Assembly (NCBI GenBank): GCA_035685165.1
Contig: DASRBI010000009.1
Location: forward strand, 1-64,000
Direction: 5' to 3'
From: DATFDN01 sp035685165
Lineage (GTDB): Bacteria; Pseudomonadota; Alphaproteobacteria; Acetobacterales; Acetobacteraceae
Length of the DNA stretch: 64,000 bases
Shown: in pieces, positions 25,258 to 33,402 of the stretch
How the letters are laid out: each line of letters starts with the position of its first letter
Position numbering within the stretch: the stretch's first letter is position 1
Position numbers and translations under genes: made by a program
Notes under the pieces: model-generated
The model's database searches: none
Seen by the model: only the letters and a program-made list of their open reading frames with translations
Told to the model about the DNA's origin: nothing

Positions 25258-25694
25258 ACCGTCAGCCGCCAAGCCTCCAAGAGCGCCGCCCGCTCCGCGC
25301 GGAGCCGGACGGCGCGGCGGGCCCGGAGCAGGGCCTCGGCGCTCTCCGCCAACACCGGTGCTCCCTGCGCGAGCGCCCAGCCCCAACCCGTCGCTCCCCA
25401 GGCGATCCACAGCGCATGTCCGTCGCCTAGCAAGCCGGACAGCGGATCGGGCCCGGCATTGTCCCACGCCGCGCGGAGCGGGGCGAAACCGGCGGCAGCG
25501 GCCCACAGCGCCGCACTCCGCAGCGCCGGCCGCCCCGGCGCACGGTCGAGCGCGGCGATCACCCCAACCGGCCAGAACAGCAACAACGCCAGCAACGCGA
25601 GCCCGGGCCGCGCGGCGACCAGCCCGCCGCAGACCAGCCCCTGTGCCCACAAGAGCGATGCGCCCCGCCCCGCGCCTGCCGCCCCCGCTTTCAC
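25254..25694 (-). CDS. Hypothetical Ala/Leu-rich membrane protein
   Basis: A 146-residue protein with hydrophobic segments around residues 12-28, 30-48, 60-75 and 92-106, probably four short membrane passes, followed by an Arg-rich helical tail. Its ATG overlaps the stop of the pseudokinase-like gene by four bases, so it is co-translated with it. I do not recognise the family. A partner role to the upstream protein is inferred from the overlap. Confidence 0.6.
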   Translation of the reverse strand: MKAGAAGAGRGASLLWAQGLVCGGLVAARPGLALLALLLFWPVGVIAALDRAPGRPALRSAALWAAAAGFAPLRAAWDNAGPDPLSGLLGDGHALWIAWGATGWGWALAQGAPVLAESAEALLRARRAVRLRAERAALLEAWRLTV

Positions 25695-27655
25695 CCGAGC
25701 AGTCCCGCGACAAGCACAGCCACAAGCGCCGCGAGGCCAAGCCCGGCCGCCACCTCCTGGCCCAGGCCGCGCGCCGCCGCCCGCAGCACTGGATCATTCG
25801 ATTCGAGCGCCGCTAGCGCGGCATCGATCTCGGCCAAACGCTGCGCGGCGGCGCGGGCGCCCGCCTCGTCCTCGGCGCGCGCCGAGCGGTCGCGCAGCAG
25901 CGCCAGCATCGGCCCGAGCTGCCCTGACTCGGCAAGCCGGGTCAGCTCCGCGGCAAGCCGGGCGCGCCGCTCGGTGCCGTGCCATGTGCTGAGCAGCCGG
26001 TCCGGGTCGCGCACGATCCGCCGCGCCAGCGCCGGAACGGCGCCGCCCCAGCGCGCTTGCAGAGAGGCCAGCAGGTCGAGTTCGGCGAGCGCCGCGTCCG
26101 CGCCGCCGCGCAGCGCGCGCGCCGCCATCTCGGCCTCCGGCCCCCGCTCGGCACGCGCGCTCAGGAAGGCCACGATGTCGCCGTCGATCACCGGACCCGC
26201 GCCCGCCGCATCCGAGGCCGCACTCGCCTCCAAAGCAGCCAGCAGGTCAGGAAGCCGCGCCACGCAACGCCCGCCCAGCAGCGTGCTCGCGCAGGGCAGC
26301 AGCGGGTTGAGCGCGTAAAGCAGCCGCCGCGTGTCCGGTGCGCGGCGGCTTCCAGGCCGCCCGGCGGACACCAGCCCGCGCAGGCGCCGCGCCTCGGCGC
26401 GCAGTTCCACCGGGTCGCTCCGTTCGGCGCGCAGTGCTGCCCACAGCCCGATCGCCTCACTTCCGGCAAGCTCCGCCAGCACCTCGGCCGTCGGCTGATC
26501 CGCCTCCGCCGCCGCGAGCGCGGTCCCGAACCCGTCGGGCCAAAGATTGCGGCCCCGCCAAGCCAGCGGCGCCAGCGGGTCGAGCACGGCCACCGCGCGC
26601 ATCACGGCGAGCGCGTCATCCGCCGGCGAGGGATCGCCCGCGCGCCCGCGCAGCGCCTCGTCCAAGCGGCCCGCGAGCATCGGATCGCCGAGGCTGCGGC
26701 GGAGCCAGGTGTCGATCGCGCCGTTCTGCAACGCCGCCAACCCCGGTTCGGGTTCTGTGGCGATCGCGTGCGCCGCCGCCCGCGCGGTCCAGGCGGCCGC
26801 GGCGCCGATCCGCACCGGCGCGGCGGCGCGGCGCGGGGCGCGCGCCGCCAGCCGCCGTGCCCGCGCGCTCGCCGGATCGGCGAGCAGCGCGGGGGTCGGT
26901 CGGTGCTCGGGATCCTCGGCCAGCATCCCCCGCGCCAGATCGGCGATCGGCGCCGGCAAGCGGGCGTCGATCGTCAGCGCGTCGAAACTCCCGAGGTCGA
27001 GCTTCACGCGCACGATCTCGTCGGGCGAAAGTCCGGCCAAACGCGTGCCGCCCAGCGCGAGGACGACCATCAGCACGCCGAGCGCGTAAACATCGTCGGC
27101 GGTGCTGCCCTCGCCGCGCGCGGCGGGCAGGCACATCGCCGAATAGGGCGGCTCGAACAGCGCCGGTTGGAGCGCGGCGGGCGGCGCGGCCCAGGCTTGG
27201 CCGAGCACGACCGGCTCGCCCGGCGCGGCCTGGAACACATTGTCCGGCCGGATCGCGCGGTGCGTGACCCCCGCCGCCCGCAACCGGCCGAGCGCAGCGG
27301 CAGCCGACAGCAGCAGCGCGGAAATCAGCTCCTGCTCGCTCCATGCACGCGGCGCGGCCGACAAGGCCGGCCCCGGCGGCGCCTCGCACAGCACGTAATA
27401 ATCCTGCTCGGCCGGATTGCGCGCGGACGGGCCAGGGCCGTGCGCGACCGGATTGAGCACGCCCTGAACCGGGGCGGCGATCAGGGCCTCCAGCGCCCGC
27501 TGGCGCGGCGGCAGCGCGCGCCGAACCGCGATCGCGAGCAGTTTGCCGCGCGGCCCCGCGGCGGCGAAGGCGGCCTGTCCCCCCGCCTCGCGGGGCTGAT
27601 CGAGATGGACGGCATAGCGGTCGTCCAGCGTCCAGGAAGCAGCGGCGGCGCTCAC
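25691..27655 (-). CDS. Pseudokinase-like protein with C-terminal membrane anchor
   Basis: A 654-residue protein with a GTG start. Residues about 10-260 resemble a Ser/Thr protein kinase: GKLLAIAVRR at the lysine strand, THRAIRPDNVF (131-141) where kinases have HRDLKPEN, and STADDVYALGVLMVV (184-198) matching the DVYSLGVLL helix. The catalytic Asp is replaced by Ala134, and the DFG position reads LGQ (151-153), so catalysis looks lost. Residues 270-620 are Ala/Arg-rich helices without a known motif. The last ~20 residues are one hydrophobic span (ALVAVLVAGLLG). The frame is open through the MFS gene upstream; that part is a shadow. Confidence 0.72.
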   Translation of the reverse strand: MSAAAASWTLDDRYAVHLDQPREAGGQAAFAAAGPRGKLLAIAVRRALPPRQRALEALIAAPVQGVLNPVAHGPGPSARNPAEQDYYVLCEAPPGPALSAAPRAWSEQELISALLLSAAAALGRLRAAGVTHRAIRPDNVFQAAPGEPVVLGQAWAAPPAALQPALFEPPYSAMCLPAARGEGSTADDVYALGVLMVVLALGGTRLAGLSPDEIVRVKLDLGSFDALTIDARLPAPIADLARGMLAEDPEHRPTPALLADPASARARRLAARAPRRAAAPVRIGAAAAWTARAAAHAIATEPEPGLAALQNGAIDTWLRRSLGDPMLAGRLDEALRGRAGDPSPADDALAVMRAVAVLDPLAPLAWRGRNLWPDGFGTALAAAEADQPTAEVLAELAGSEAIGLWAALRAERSDPVELRAEARRLRGLVSAGRPGSRRAPDTRRLLYALNPLLPCASTLLGGRCVARLPDLLAALEASAASDAAGAGPVIDGDIVAFLSARAERGPEAEMAARALRGGADAALAELDLLASLQARWGGAVPALARRIVRDPDRLLSTWHGTERRARLAAELTRLAESGQLGPMLALLRDRSARAEDEAGARAAAQRLAEIDAALAALESNDPVLRAAARGLGQEVAAGLGLAALVAVLVAGLLG

Positions 27656-27678
27656 GCCCCGATGCTGGCCGAGAAAGG

Positions 27679-28866
27679 TTAGCGATCCTTGAAGGAAGCG
27701 TGCCGCTGCGCCGCGAGGAGCGCCGTCGCGCCGAGCGCGGCCACCGCCAGCCCCGCATAGGGTAGGAAGAACCCGCCGAACCGCGTCACCGCCAGCCCGA
27801 AGCAGGACGGGATCACCATCACCCCGGTGAACATCGCGGCGGTGCCGAGCCCAGTCGCTTCCGTCCGGCGCGCCCCGCCGAGCGCGGCAAACTCGGCATA
27901 GGCGACGCCCGTGAACCCGCTCGCGGTCGCGCCACCGAGGATCGCCACGGCCACCACCGCCCCGAGCGTCCATCCCGAACTCCAGGAACCAGCGCCGATG
28001 GACGCGAGCGCCATCCCGATCCCGTGCAGGGCGAGCGTGCGCGCCGGCGTCAGCAGCCGATCCGCCACCCACCCCCAGACCGGCCGGGACACCGCGCCGG
28101 ACACTTGATAGGCGGCGAGCGCGAGTCCCGCATCGACCAGGCTGAACCGCACCACCGTCGTGAGCTGCACCGTCATGAAGGCGATGAAGCAAAGCTGCAC
28201 GCCGGAATAGACGAAGCTCGCCACCGACAGCGCCCGCAGCCCGCCGCCCCGCCGCAGCAAGCGGAACGGCTCGAGCAGCCCCGCGCCGAGCAGGCGGCGG
28301 CGCGGATCGCGGTCCGTGTCCCAGGCGGCGCGCGGCAGCTCGAGCGCCAGCGCCAGCAGCAGCACCGGCACGATCTGCACTGCCAGCGCCGCACGCCAGC
28401 CGAGCGCTAGCACGAGCGGCGGCACGATCAGTGCGCCAAGCACGCCGCCGAGCGGCACGCCGATCTGCCGGATCGACATGACGAGGTTGAACACGGCTCG
28501 CGGCGTCTGCGGCACGAGCAGATGCGTGCTGGCCGGGGCGGTCGCGCCGTAGCCGAGCCCGAGCGTCACCGCCGCCAGCCCGAGCATCGCGATGCTGCCG
28601 CCGCCCGCCGCCACTCCCAGCATCGCCACCACGCCCGCTAGCACCACCTGGCTCACGCGCACCGCGCCGTAGCGGCGGATGAACCCGGGCGAGAGCAGCC
28701 CCGAGACGATGCCCACGCCATAGACCATCGAGACGAACACGCCGACCAGCGGCCCCGGCACCTGCAGGCTCGCCGCGATCTCCGGCGCCGCCGTCGGCAC
28801 CGAAAACAGCGCCATCGTCGCCAGCGTCTGCACGGCAAGGGTGGCGAGCAGCGGCCAAACCGGCAT
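27679..28866 (-). CDS. MFS transporter
   Basis: A 395-residue major facilitator superfamily protein, with about 12 hydrophobic segments from MPVWPLLATLAVQTLATMAL. The loop 2-3 region PGFIRRYGAVRVSQVV is typical of the family. A possible ATG at 28965 would add 33 hydrophilic residues. The substrate cannot be told; the subfamily resembles CynX/NimT or general drug/organic-acid transporters only loosely. It is 23 bases upstream of the pseudokinase-like gene on the same strand and divergent from an SDR gene. Confidence 0.85.
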   Translation of the reverse strand: MPVWPLLATLAVQTLATMALFSVPTAAPEIAASLQVPGPLVGVFVSMVYGVGIVSGLLSPGFIRRYGAVRVSQVVLAGVVAMLGVAAGGGSIAMLGLAAVTLGLGYGATAPASTHLLVPQTPRAVFNLVMSIRQIGVPLGGVLGALIVPPLVLALGWRAALAVQIVPVLLLALALELPRAAWDTDRDPRRRLLGAGLLEPFRLLRRGGGLRALSVASFVYSGVQLCFIAFMTVQLTTVVRFSLVDAGLALAAYQVSGAVSRPVWGWVADRLLTPARTLALHGIGMALASIGAGSWSSGWTLGAVVAVAILGGATASGFTGVAYAEFAALGGARRTEATGLGTAAMFTGVMVIPSCFGLAVTRFGGFFLPYAGLAVAALGATALLAAQRHASFKDR

Positions 28867-29024
28867 CTCGCGCAGCCCGCTCGCCCCGGCGTGTGCGGAC
28901 GCGCGGAGCACCCCCCGATGGTTCGGCTCAGCCCGGATGTTGGCCGCCTGTCGTCGCTGTTCCAAGATGAGCTATCGCGCATCCGCGCGAACCCGCAAGG
29001 GAGCGGACCGGGGGGCAGCATCGC

Positions 29025-29759
29025 ATGGCAGGACGGTTCGAAGGCCGGCGCGCCATCGTTACCGGCGGGGTCTCCGGCATCGGCGCCGGAATCGCCGCCC
29101 GACTCGCGCGCGAGGGCGCGCGGCTCAGCCTTTGGGATGCCGACGCGGCCGGGCTCGCGCGCGCTTGCGAAGGCGGATCGCACACGCTCCGCCTCGACGT
29201 GACCGACGCCGAGGCCGTGCAGCGGGCGGCGGATGCCACCGCAAGCGCGCTCGGCGGCATCGACATCCTGATCGCCTCGGCCGGCATCACCGGCCCGAAT
29301 GCCACCGCCTGGGACTATGCCGTCGCCGACTGGGACCGCGTGATCGCCGTCAACCTCAACGGCCTCTATTACTGCTGCCGCGCCGTGATCCCGCACATGC
29401 TGCGGGGCGGCTACGGGCGCATCGTCAACATCGCCTCGATTGCCGGCAAAGAGGGCAATCCGAACGCCGCCGCCTATTCGGCCTCGAAGGCGGGCGTGAT
29501 CGGCCTCACCAAATCGCTCGGCAAGGAGCTGGCCACCAGCGGCGTCCTAGTGAACTGCGTCGCGCCCGCGGCGGTGGAAACGCCACTCTTCTCACAAATG
29601 ACCGCGGCGCAGATCGATTACATGAAATCGCGAATCCCGATGGGGCGCTTCGGCTTGGTCGAGGAGGTCGCCGCCCTCGTGTGCTGGCTCGCGTCCGGCG
29701 AATGCAGCTTCTCCACCGGCGCGGTGTTCGACGTCTCCGGCGGACGGGCGACATATTGA
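29025..29759 (+). CDS. SDR family oxidoreductase
   Basis: A 244-residue short-chain dehydrogenase. It contains TGGVSGIG near the N-terminus, ASAG (canonical NNAG changed to ASAG), IVNIASIAG with the catalytic Ser, YSASKAG with Tyr/Lys, and NCVAPAAVETPL. SLWDAD after beta-2 suggests NAD preference. It leads an operon with the amidase and the MoaD/ThiS-like gene. The substrate is unknown. The 158-base gap to the MFS gene holds the divergent promoters. Confidence 0.88.
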   Translation: MAGRFEGRRAIVTGGVSGIGAGIAARLAREGARLSLWDADAAGLARACEGGSHTLRLDVTDAEAVQRAADATASALGGIDILIASAGITGPNATAWDYAVADWDRVIAVNLNGLYYCCRAVIPHMLRGGYGRIVNIASIAGKEGNPNAAAYSASKAGVIGLTKSLGKELATSGVLVNCVAPAAVETPLFSQMTAAQIDYMKSRIPMGRFGLVEEVAALVCWLASGECSFSTGAVFDVSGGRATY

Positions 29760-29775
29760 AGGGGAAACGCACGCA

Positions 29776-31182
29776 ATGAGCGCAGACATCGCCTGGTTGC
29801 CGGCGGTCGAGCTGGCGGAGATGATCCGCACCAAGCGCCTCTCGCCCGTGGAGGTGACCGACGCCGCCCTCGCCCGCATCGAACGCTACAATCCGCGCCT
29901 CAACGCCTTCGCCCATCTCGCCGCCGACGCGGCGCGCGCGGAGGCACGGAAGGCCGAGGCGGCACTCGCGGATAATGGGCCGCTCGGGCCGCTGCACGGC
30001 GTGCCGGTGACGATCAAGGACCTCGCCGCCGTGCGCGGAATGCCGCTCGAAAGCGGCAGCCCGATGATGCAGGGCACCATGCCCGCCGAGGACGCGGTGT
30101 TCGTCGCCCGCCTGCGCGCCGCGGGCGCCATCATTCTCGGCAAGACGACCACCTCGGAATACGGCTGGAAGGGCGTGAGCCAAAGCCCGCTCACCGGCAT
30201 CACGCACAACCCGTGGAAGCACGGCTACAATGCCGGCGCCTCCTCGGCGGGCGCGGGCGCGGCGGCGGCCGCCGGCCTCGGCTGGCTGCATCAAGGGAGC
30301 GACGGTGCGGGCTCGATCCGGATGCCCTCGCACTTCTGCGGCGTATTTGGACTGAAGCCAAGTTTCGGCCGCGTGCCGCTCAATCCGGTCAGCACTGGCG
30401 ACTACACTGCCCACAACGGGCCGATGACGCGCACCGTCGCCGACGCGGCGCTGATGATGAGCGTGATGGCGGGGCCGAACTCGCTTGATCACACCTCGCT
30501 CGAGGCCTGGCCCGCCGACTACCAGCGCCGCCTGCGCGCGGGCGTGCGCGGCAAGCGCATCGCCTTCAGCCCCGATCTCGGCCACGCGCGCGTCGATCCC
30601 GAAGTCGCCTCGCTCGTGCGGCGCGCCGCCGAGCGGTTCGGCGAACTCGGCGCCACCGTCGAACAAGTCACGCCGCCCTGGGGCGCGCAGGGGCCGGAGC
30701 TGATCCGCCTCTTTTGGCCCGCGCATCTCGCCCGCCTGGCCTCCAAGCTTCCAGAGTGGGAAAGCCGCATGGACCCCGGCCTCGTCGCCTGCGTGCGCGA
30801 GGGTGCGCGCGTGACGATGGAGCAATACATGCTCGCGCGCGAACGCAAGCACGCCTACATCGCCGCCATCCACCGCTGGTTCGCTGACTGGGACTTTCTG
30901 CTCACCCCGTCAGTTTCCGTCGCGGCCTTTCCCGCCGAAATGCTCTCGCCCGCGCATTGGCCGCAGCACGAATGGGACTGGGTGCAATGGGCGGAATTTT
31001 CCTATCCGTTCAACATGTCCTGGAACCCGGCGGCGAGCGTGCCCTGCGGCTTCACCGAAGCGGGCCTGCCGGTCGGCTTGCAGATCGTCGGCCGCCGCTT
31101 CGACGATCTCGGCGTGCTCCAGGCATCCGCCGCCTTCGAGGAAGCAGCACCCTGGGCCGATCGCAAGCCCGCGCTGGACTGA
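29776..31182 (+). CDS. Amidase signature family protein
   Basis: A 468-residue hydrolase of the amidase-signature family (amides or carbamates). The catalytic triad is visible as Lys81 in VTIKDL, the cis-Ser around 156-157 in GASSAGAG, and nucleophile Ser180 in GSDGAGSIR. GVFGLKPSFGRVP follows as expected. The usual GGSSGG and GTDGGGS texts are altered at glycines, hinting at a divergent subfamily, but all catalytic residues remain. It is 16 bases after the SDR gene. Confidence 0.9.
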   Translation: MSADIAWLPAVELAEMIRTKRLSPVEVTDAALARIERYNPRLNAFAHLAADAARAEARKAEAALADNGPLGPLHGVPVTIKDLAAVRGMPLESGSPMMQGTMPAEDAVFVARLRAAGAIILGKTTTSEYGWKGVSQSPLTGITHNPWKHGYNAGASSAGAGAAAAAGLGWLHQGSDGAGSIRMPSHFCGVFGLKPSFGRVPLNPVSTGDYTAHNGPMTRTVADAALMMSVMAGPNSLDHTSLEAWPADYQRRLRAGVRGKRIAFSPDLGHARVDPEVASLVRRAAERFGELGATVEQVTPPWGAQGPELIRLFWPAHLARLASKLPEWESRMDPGLVACVREGARVTMEQYMLARERKHAYIAAIHRWFADWDFLLTPSVSVAAFPAEMLSPAHWPQHEWDWVQWAEFSYPFNMSWNPAASVPCGFTEAGLPVGLQIVGRRFDDLGVLQASAAFEEAAPWADRKPALD

Positions 31183-31187
31183 GCCCG

Positions 31188-31439
31188 GTGCCGCGCGTCG
31201 TCGTTCCCGGCGCAAGCTGTGCGGCCTTCACCGGCGGACGCACCGAGCTCGATGTGTCCGCGCGCACCTTCCGCCAGCTCGTGCGCGAACTCGACGAGCG
31301 CTTCCCCGGCCTTGGTCGGCAGGTCGAGGAAGGGATGGCGATCGCCATCGACGGCGTGATCTACCAGGACGCGTACGGCGCGGAGCTGAAGGAAGGCAGC
31401 GAAATCTACCTGATCCCCAAGATCGCCGGTGGCGACTGA
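31188..31439 (+). CDS. MoaD/ThiS family (ubiquitin-like sulfur carrier) protein
   Basis: An 83-residue beta-grasp protein from a GTG five bases after the amidase stop. It shows TFRQLVRELDERFPGL, DGVIYQDAYGAELKEG and GSEIYLIPKIAGGD. The core matches MoaD/ThiS/CysO proteins, with the C-terminal Gly-Gly followed by one extra Asp. Sulfur carriers need a terminal Gly-Gly that is adenylated, so this one would require trimming of Asp (as CysO-type partners can need) or has another role. Its operon partner is an amidase, a hydrolase. Confidence 0.78.
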   Translation: MPRVVVPGASCAAFTGGRTELDVSARTFRQLVRELDERFPGLGRQVEEGMAIAIDGVIYQDAYGAELKEGSEIYLIPKIAGGD

Positions 31440-31450
31440 AACCGCTTGCG

Positions 31451-31842
31451 ATGGCGCGCATCCTGATCGCCTGAGAACTCGGCGGCGGATGCCGCCATGT
31501 CGCCAAGATGGCGCCGTTCGCCCGGGCGTTGCGGGTCGCCGGTCACGACGTGACGGCAGCGGTGCGCGATGTTCGCCGCGCGGCGCGCCGATCGTGTCGT
31601 GGCCGAGTTCGCGCCCACCGCGCTGCTTGCGGCCTACATCACCGGCCAGCGCGGTCGCCCTCGGCACCGGCTTCTGCCGGCCGCCGCAGGCGCGTCCGCT
31701 GCCCTCGCTGCAGCCCTGGCTCGCACCCGATCCGGCGCCGCCGCTCTATGCGGTGCTCGCCGCTGCAGCGCCGCGCGAGCAGCCGCATCCTGCCTGGTCA
31801 CGCACGCTGCGCGTGGCGCAATTCGATGCGGCCTCCAGTACA
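31451..31842 (+). pseudogene. Glycosyltransferase remnant (disrupted)
   Basis: Three frames in succession read like one protein. Frame 1 reads MARILIA, a stop codon, then ELGGGCRHVAKMAPFARAL and AGHDVTAAVRD, the usual N-terminus of nucleotide-sugar-dependent glycosyltransferases (LGGG-GH motif). Another frame continues RVVAEFAPTALLAAYITG. A third reads VALGTGFCRPPQARPLPSLQ. So it has a premature TGA and at least two frameshifts. The remainder of the gene is absent, ending at a dispersed repeat. Confidence 0.68.
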
Positions 31843-31944
31843 GTCATTGCGAGACCCGCGCGGCGGGCCGAAGCAATCCAGGGCCGCCGCACGGTGTCGC
31901 GCCCCTGGATTGCTTCGCGCCGCTTGCGCAGCCCTCGCAATGAC
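31843..31944. repeat. Nested inverted repeat (GTCATTGCGAG family, long form)
   Basis: Outer arms are GTCATTGCGAG (31843-31853) and CTCGCAATGAC (31934-31944), perfectly inverted. Inner arms GAAGCAATCCAGGG (31870-31883) and CCCTGGATTGCTTC (31903-31916) are also inverted. A shorter derivative with the same outer arms lies at 51361. The whole unit looks like a MITE-like or intergenic palindromic element. Confidence 0.8.
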
Positions 31945-31973
31945 GGTCTTGGCATCTAGAAACAAAGGACCGA

Positions 31974-33314
31974 TCAGGTCAGGAATCCCTCGATCTGGTC
32001 CTTCGCCCAGGCCGTCACCTGCTTGACACTCTGGCCTTCCTTCAGCCGCGCGATCATGCCGTTGTGCAGCCCGTTCTGGTAAATCTGCACGGCCACCTCC
32101 GGCGCGGCCTCCGAGGCGGCGAGATTGGACTGGGCATGGTGCCAGGGCCGGATCGGATAGTTGTAAACCGTTCCCTTCGGCGGCTCGACCTCTTCCCAGA
32201 CCTTGAAGTCGCGCATGCTCAGGAACGGCGGAATGTCGTAGCCGAGCACCTTGCCGTCGCGCTCCTCCACCTGCTCGCGCTGCGAGAGATAGGCGATCAC
32301 GTCCTTCGCGGCGCTCTGGTTCTTGCTGAACTTCCACACCCCCCAGAACCAGAATTGCGCCGGCAGGATGCGTCCCTTCGGCCCGACCGGCGAGGAGAAG
32401 GTCCAGCAGTCCTTCGCCACGTCCGGCGCGTCGCGCCGCGCGACCGCCCAGGCCGAGGGCGGGTTGAAAATGAGCGCACTCTTGCCAGAGATCAGCGCGC
32501 GGTTGTTGGAGGCATCGTCGTAGCTCTGCGCGTCCTCCGGCATGAACTTGACGTATTTCGCCCACCATTCCAGCGCCTGCTGCATCTCCGGCGCCTCGAG
32601 CTGGATCTTGTTGTCGCGATCGATCAGCTTGCCACCGAAGGCGGTGAACGACGCGCCGATCTGGTCGGTGCCGTCGGTATTGGCCGGCCCGCCGCAGCCG
32701 AGCGCGAAGGTCATGCCGTCCTTCTTCGCCTCCTCGGCGAGTTTCATCAGCAAGTCGTAATTCCACTGATCGGCGAGCGCGGTGTTCTCCGGCTTAACCG
32801 GATAGGCGGCGACCGGATCGAAGCCGTGCGCCTTCATCCAGGAAATGCGCGCGCACGGCCCCTTCACCTGCGAGCCGGAGCTCGTCGGCACCGCGATCCA
32901 GTGATCCTTGGGCTTCGCGAGATAAGCGGCCGAGCCGTCCACCTCGCCGTATTGCTTGATGAGCGCGTCCATCACGTCATCGACGGGGGCGAGGTCATCG
33001 CGGCGGTTGAACACTTCCCAGTTGAGGAAGGTGAACATGTCGTGCCCGGTCTTCGCCTGCGCTTCGGCGACGCCGGTCATCAGCAGCTTGTTCGAATTGG
33101 AGGTGATGAAATCGACCGACACCTCGACCTGGTTCTTGGCCGCCCAGGTTTCGACCTGCTTCTGCATCACCTTGTCGCCGTCGGGAACCCAATGGTCCCA
33201 GAACGCGAGCGAGAGCTTGCCGGCGGCGCGCCCGCTGCGGATATGCACGAGCGGCAAGGCGGCCGCGGCGGCACCGATCTTCAGCGCATCGCGGCGGCTG
33301 ACGGGGCTTGGCAT
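31974..33314 (-). CDS. Tat-exported extracellular solute-binding protein (copy A)
   Basis: A 446-residue family 1 (sugar-type) periplasmic binding protein. The N-terminus SRRDALKIGAAAAALPL is a twin-arginine signal. The mature protein shows LSLAFWDHWVPDGDKVM, AQAKTGHDMFTF, YDDASNNRALISGKSALI and EVEPPKGTVYNYPI. The tandem neighbour upstream (33403-34743) is a paralogue of identical length. I chose the ATG at 33314; the open frame beyond it runs into a dispersed repeat. No permease or ATPase of an uptake system is adjacent. The ligand is unknown. Confidence 0.88.
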   Translation of the reverse strand: MPSPVSRRDALKIGAAAAALPLVHIRSGRAAGKLSLAFWDHWVPDGDKVMQKQVETWAAKNQVEVSVDFITSNSNKLLMTGVAEAQAKTGHDMFTFLNWEVFNRRDDLAPVDDVMDALIKQYGEVDGSAAYLAKPKDHWIAVPTSSGSQVKGPCARISWMKAHGFDPVAAYPVKPENTALADQWNYDLLMKLAEEAKKDGMTFALGCGGPANTDGTDQIGASFTAFGGKLIDRDNKIQLEAPEMQQALEWWAKYVKFMPEDAQSYDDASNNRALISGKSALIFNPPSAWAVARRDAPDVAKDCWTFSSPVGPKGRILPAQFWFWGVWKFSKNQSAAKDVIAYLSQREQVEERDGKVLGYDIPPFLSMRDFKVWEEVEPPKGTVYNYPIRPWHHAQSNLAASEAAPEVAVQIYQNGLHNGMIARLKEGQSVKQVTAWAKDQIEGFLT

Positions 33315-33343
33315 TTGTTGGTTTCTCCTCCCTGTTGGTTTCT

Positions 33344-33390
33344 CCCTCTCCGCCCCTTGGGGGCAGAGAGGGTTGGGGGTGAGGTGAGGG
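33344..33390. repeat. Dispersed GC-rich repeat between the two binding-protein genes
   Basis: CCCTCTCCGCCCC, TTGGGGGC, AGAGAGGGT and GGGGGTGAGG occur in order, matching the copy at 9528. The left and right halves are roughly inverted, so the RNA could fold. It fills most of the 88-base gap and may attenuate read-through between the paralogues. Confidence 0.6.
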
Positions 33391-33402
33391 GCCTCGATCA
33401 AC

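Noticed and set aside
27656..28858. The pseudokinase-like frame extends ~400 codons upstream
   Set aside because: That part overlaps the MFS transporter in another frame and reads as low-complexity Ala/Arg/Gly text.
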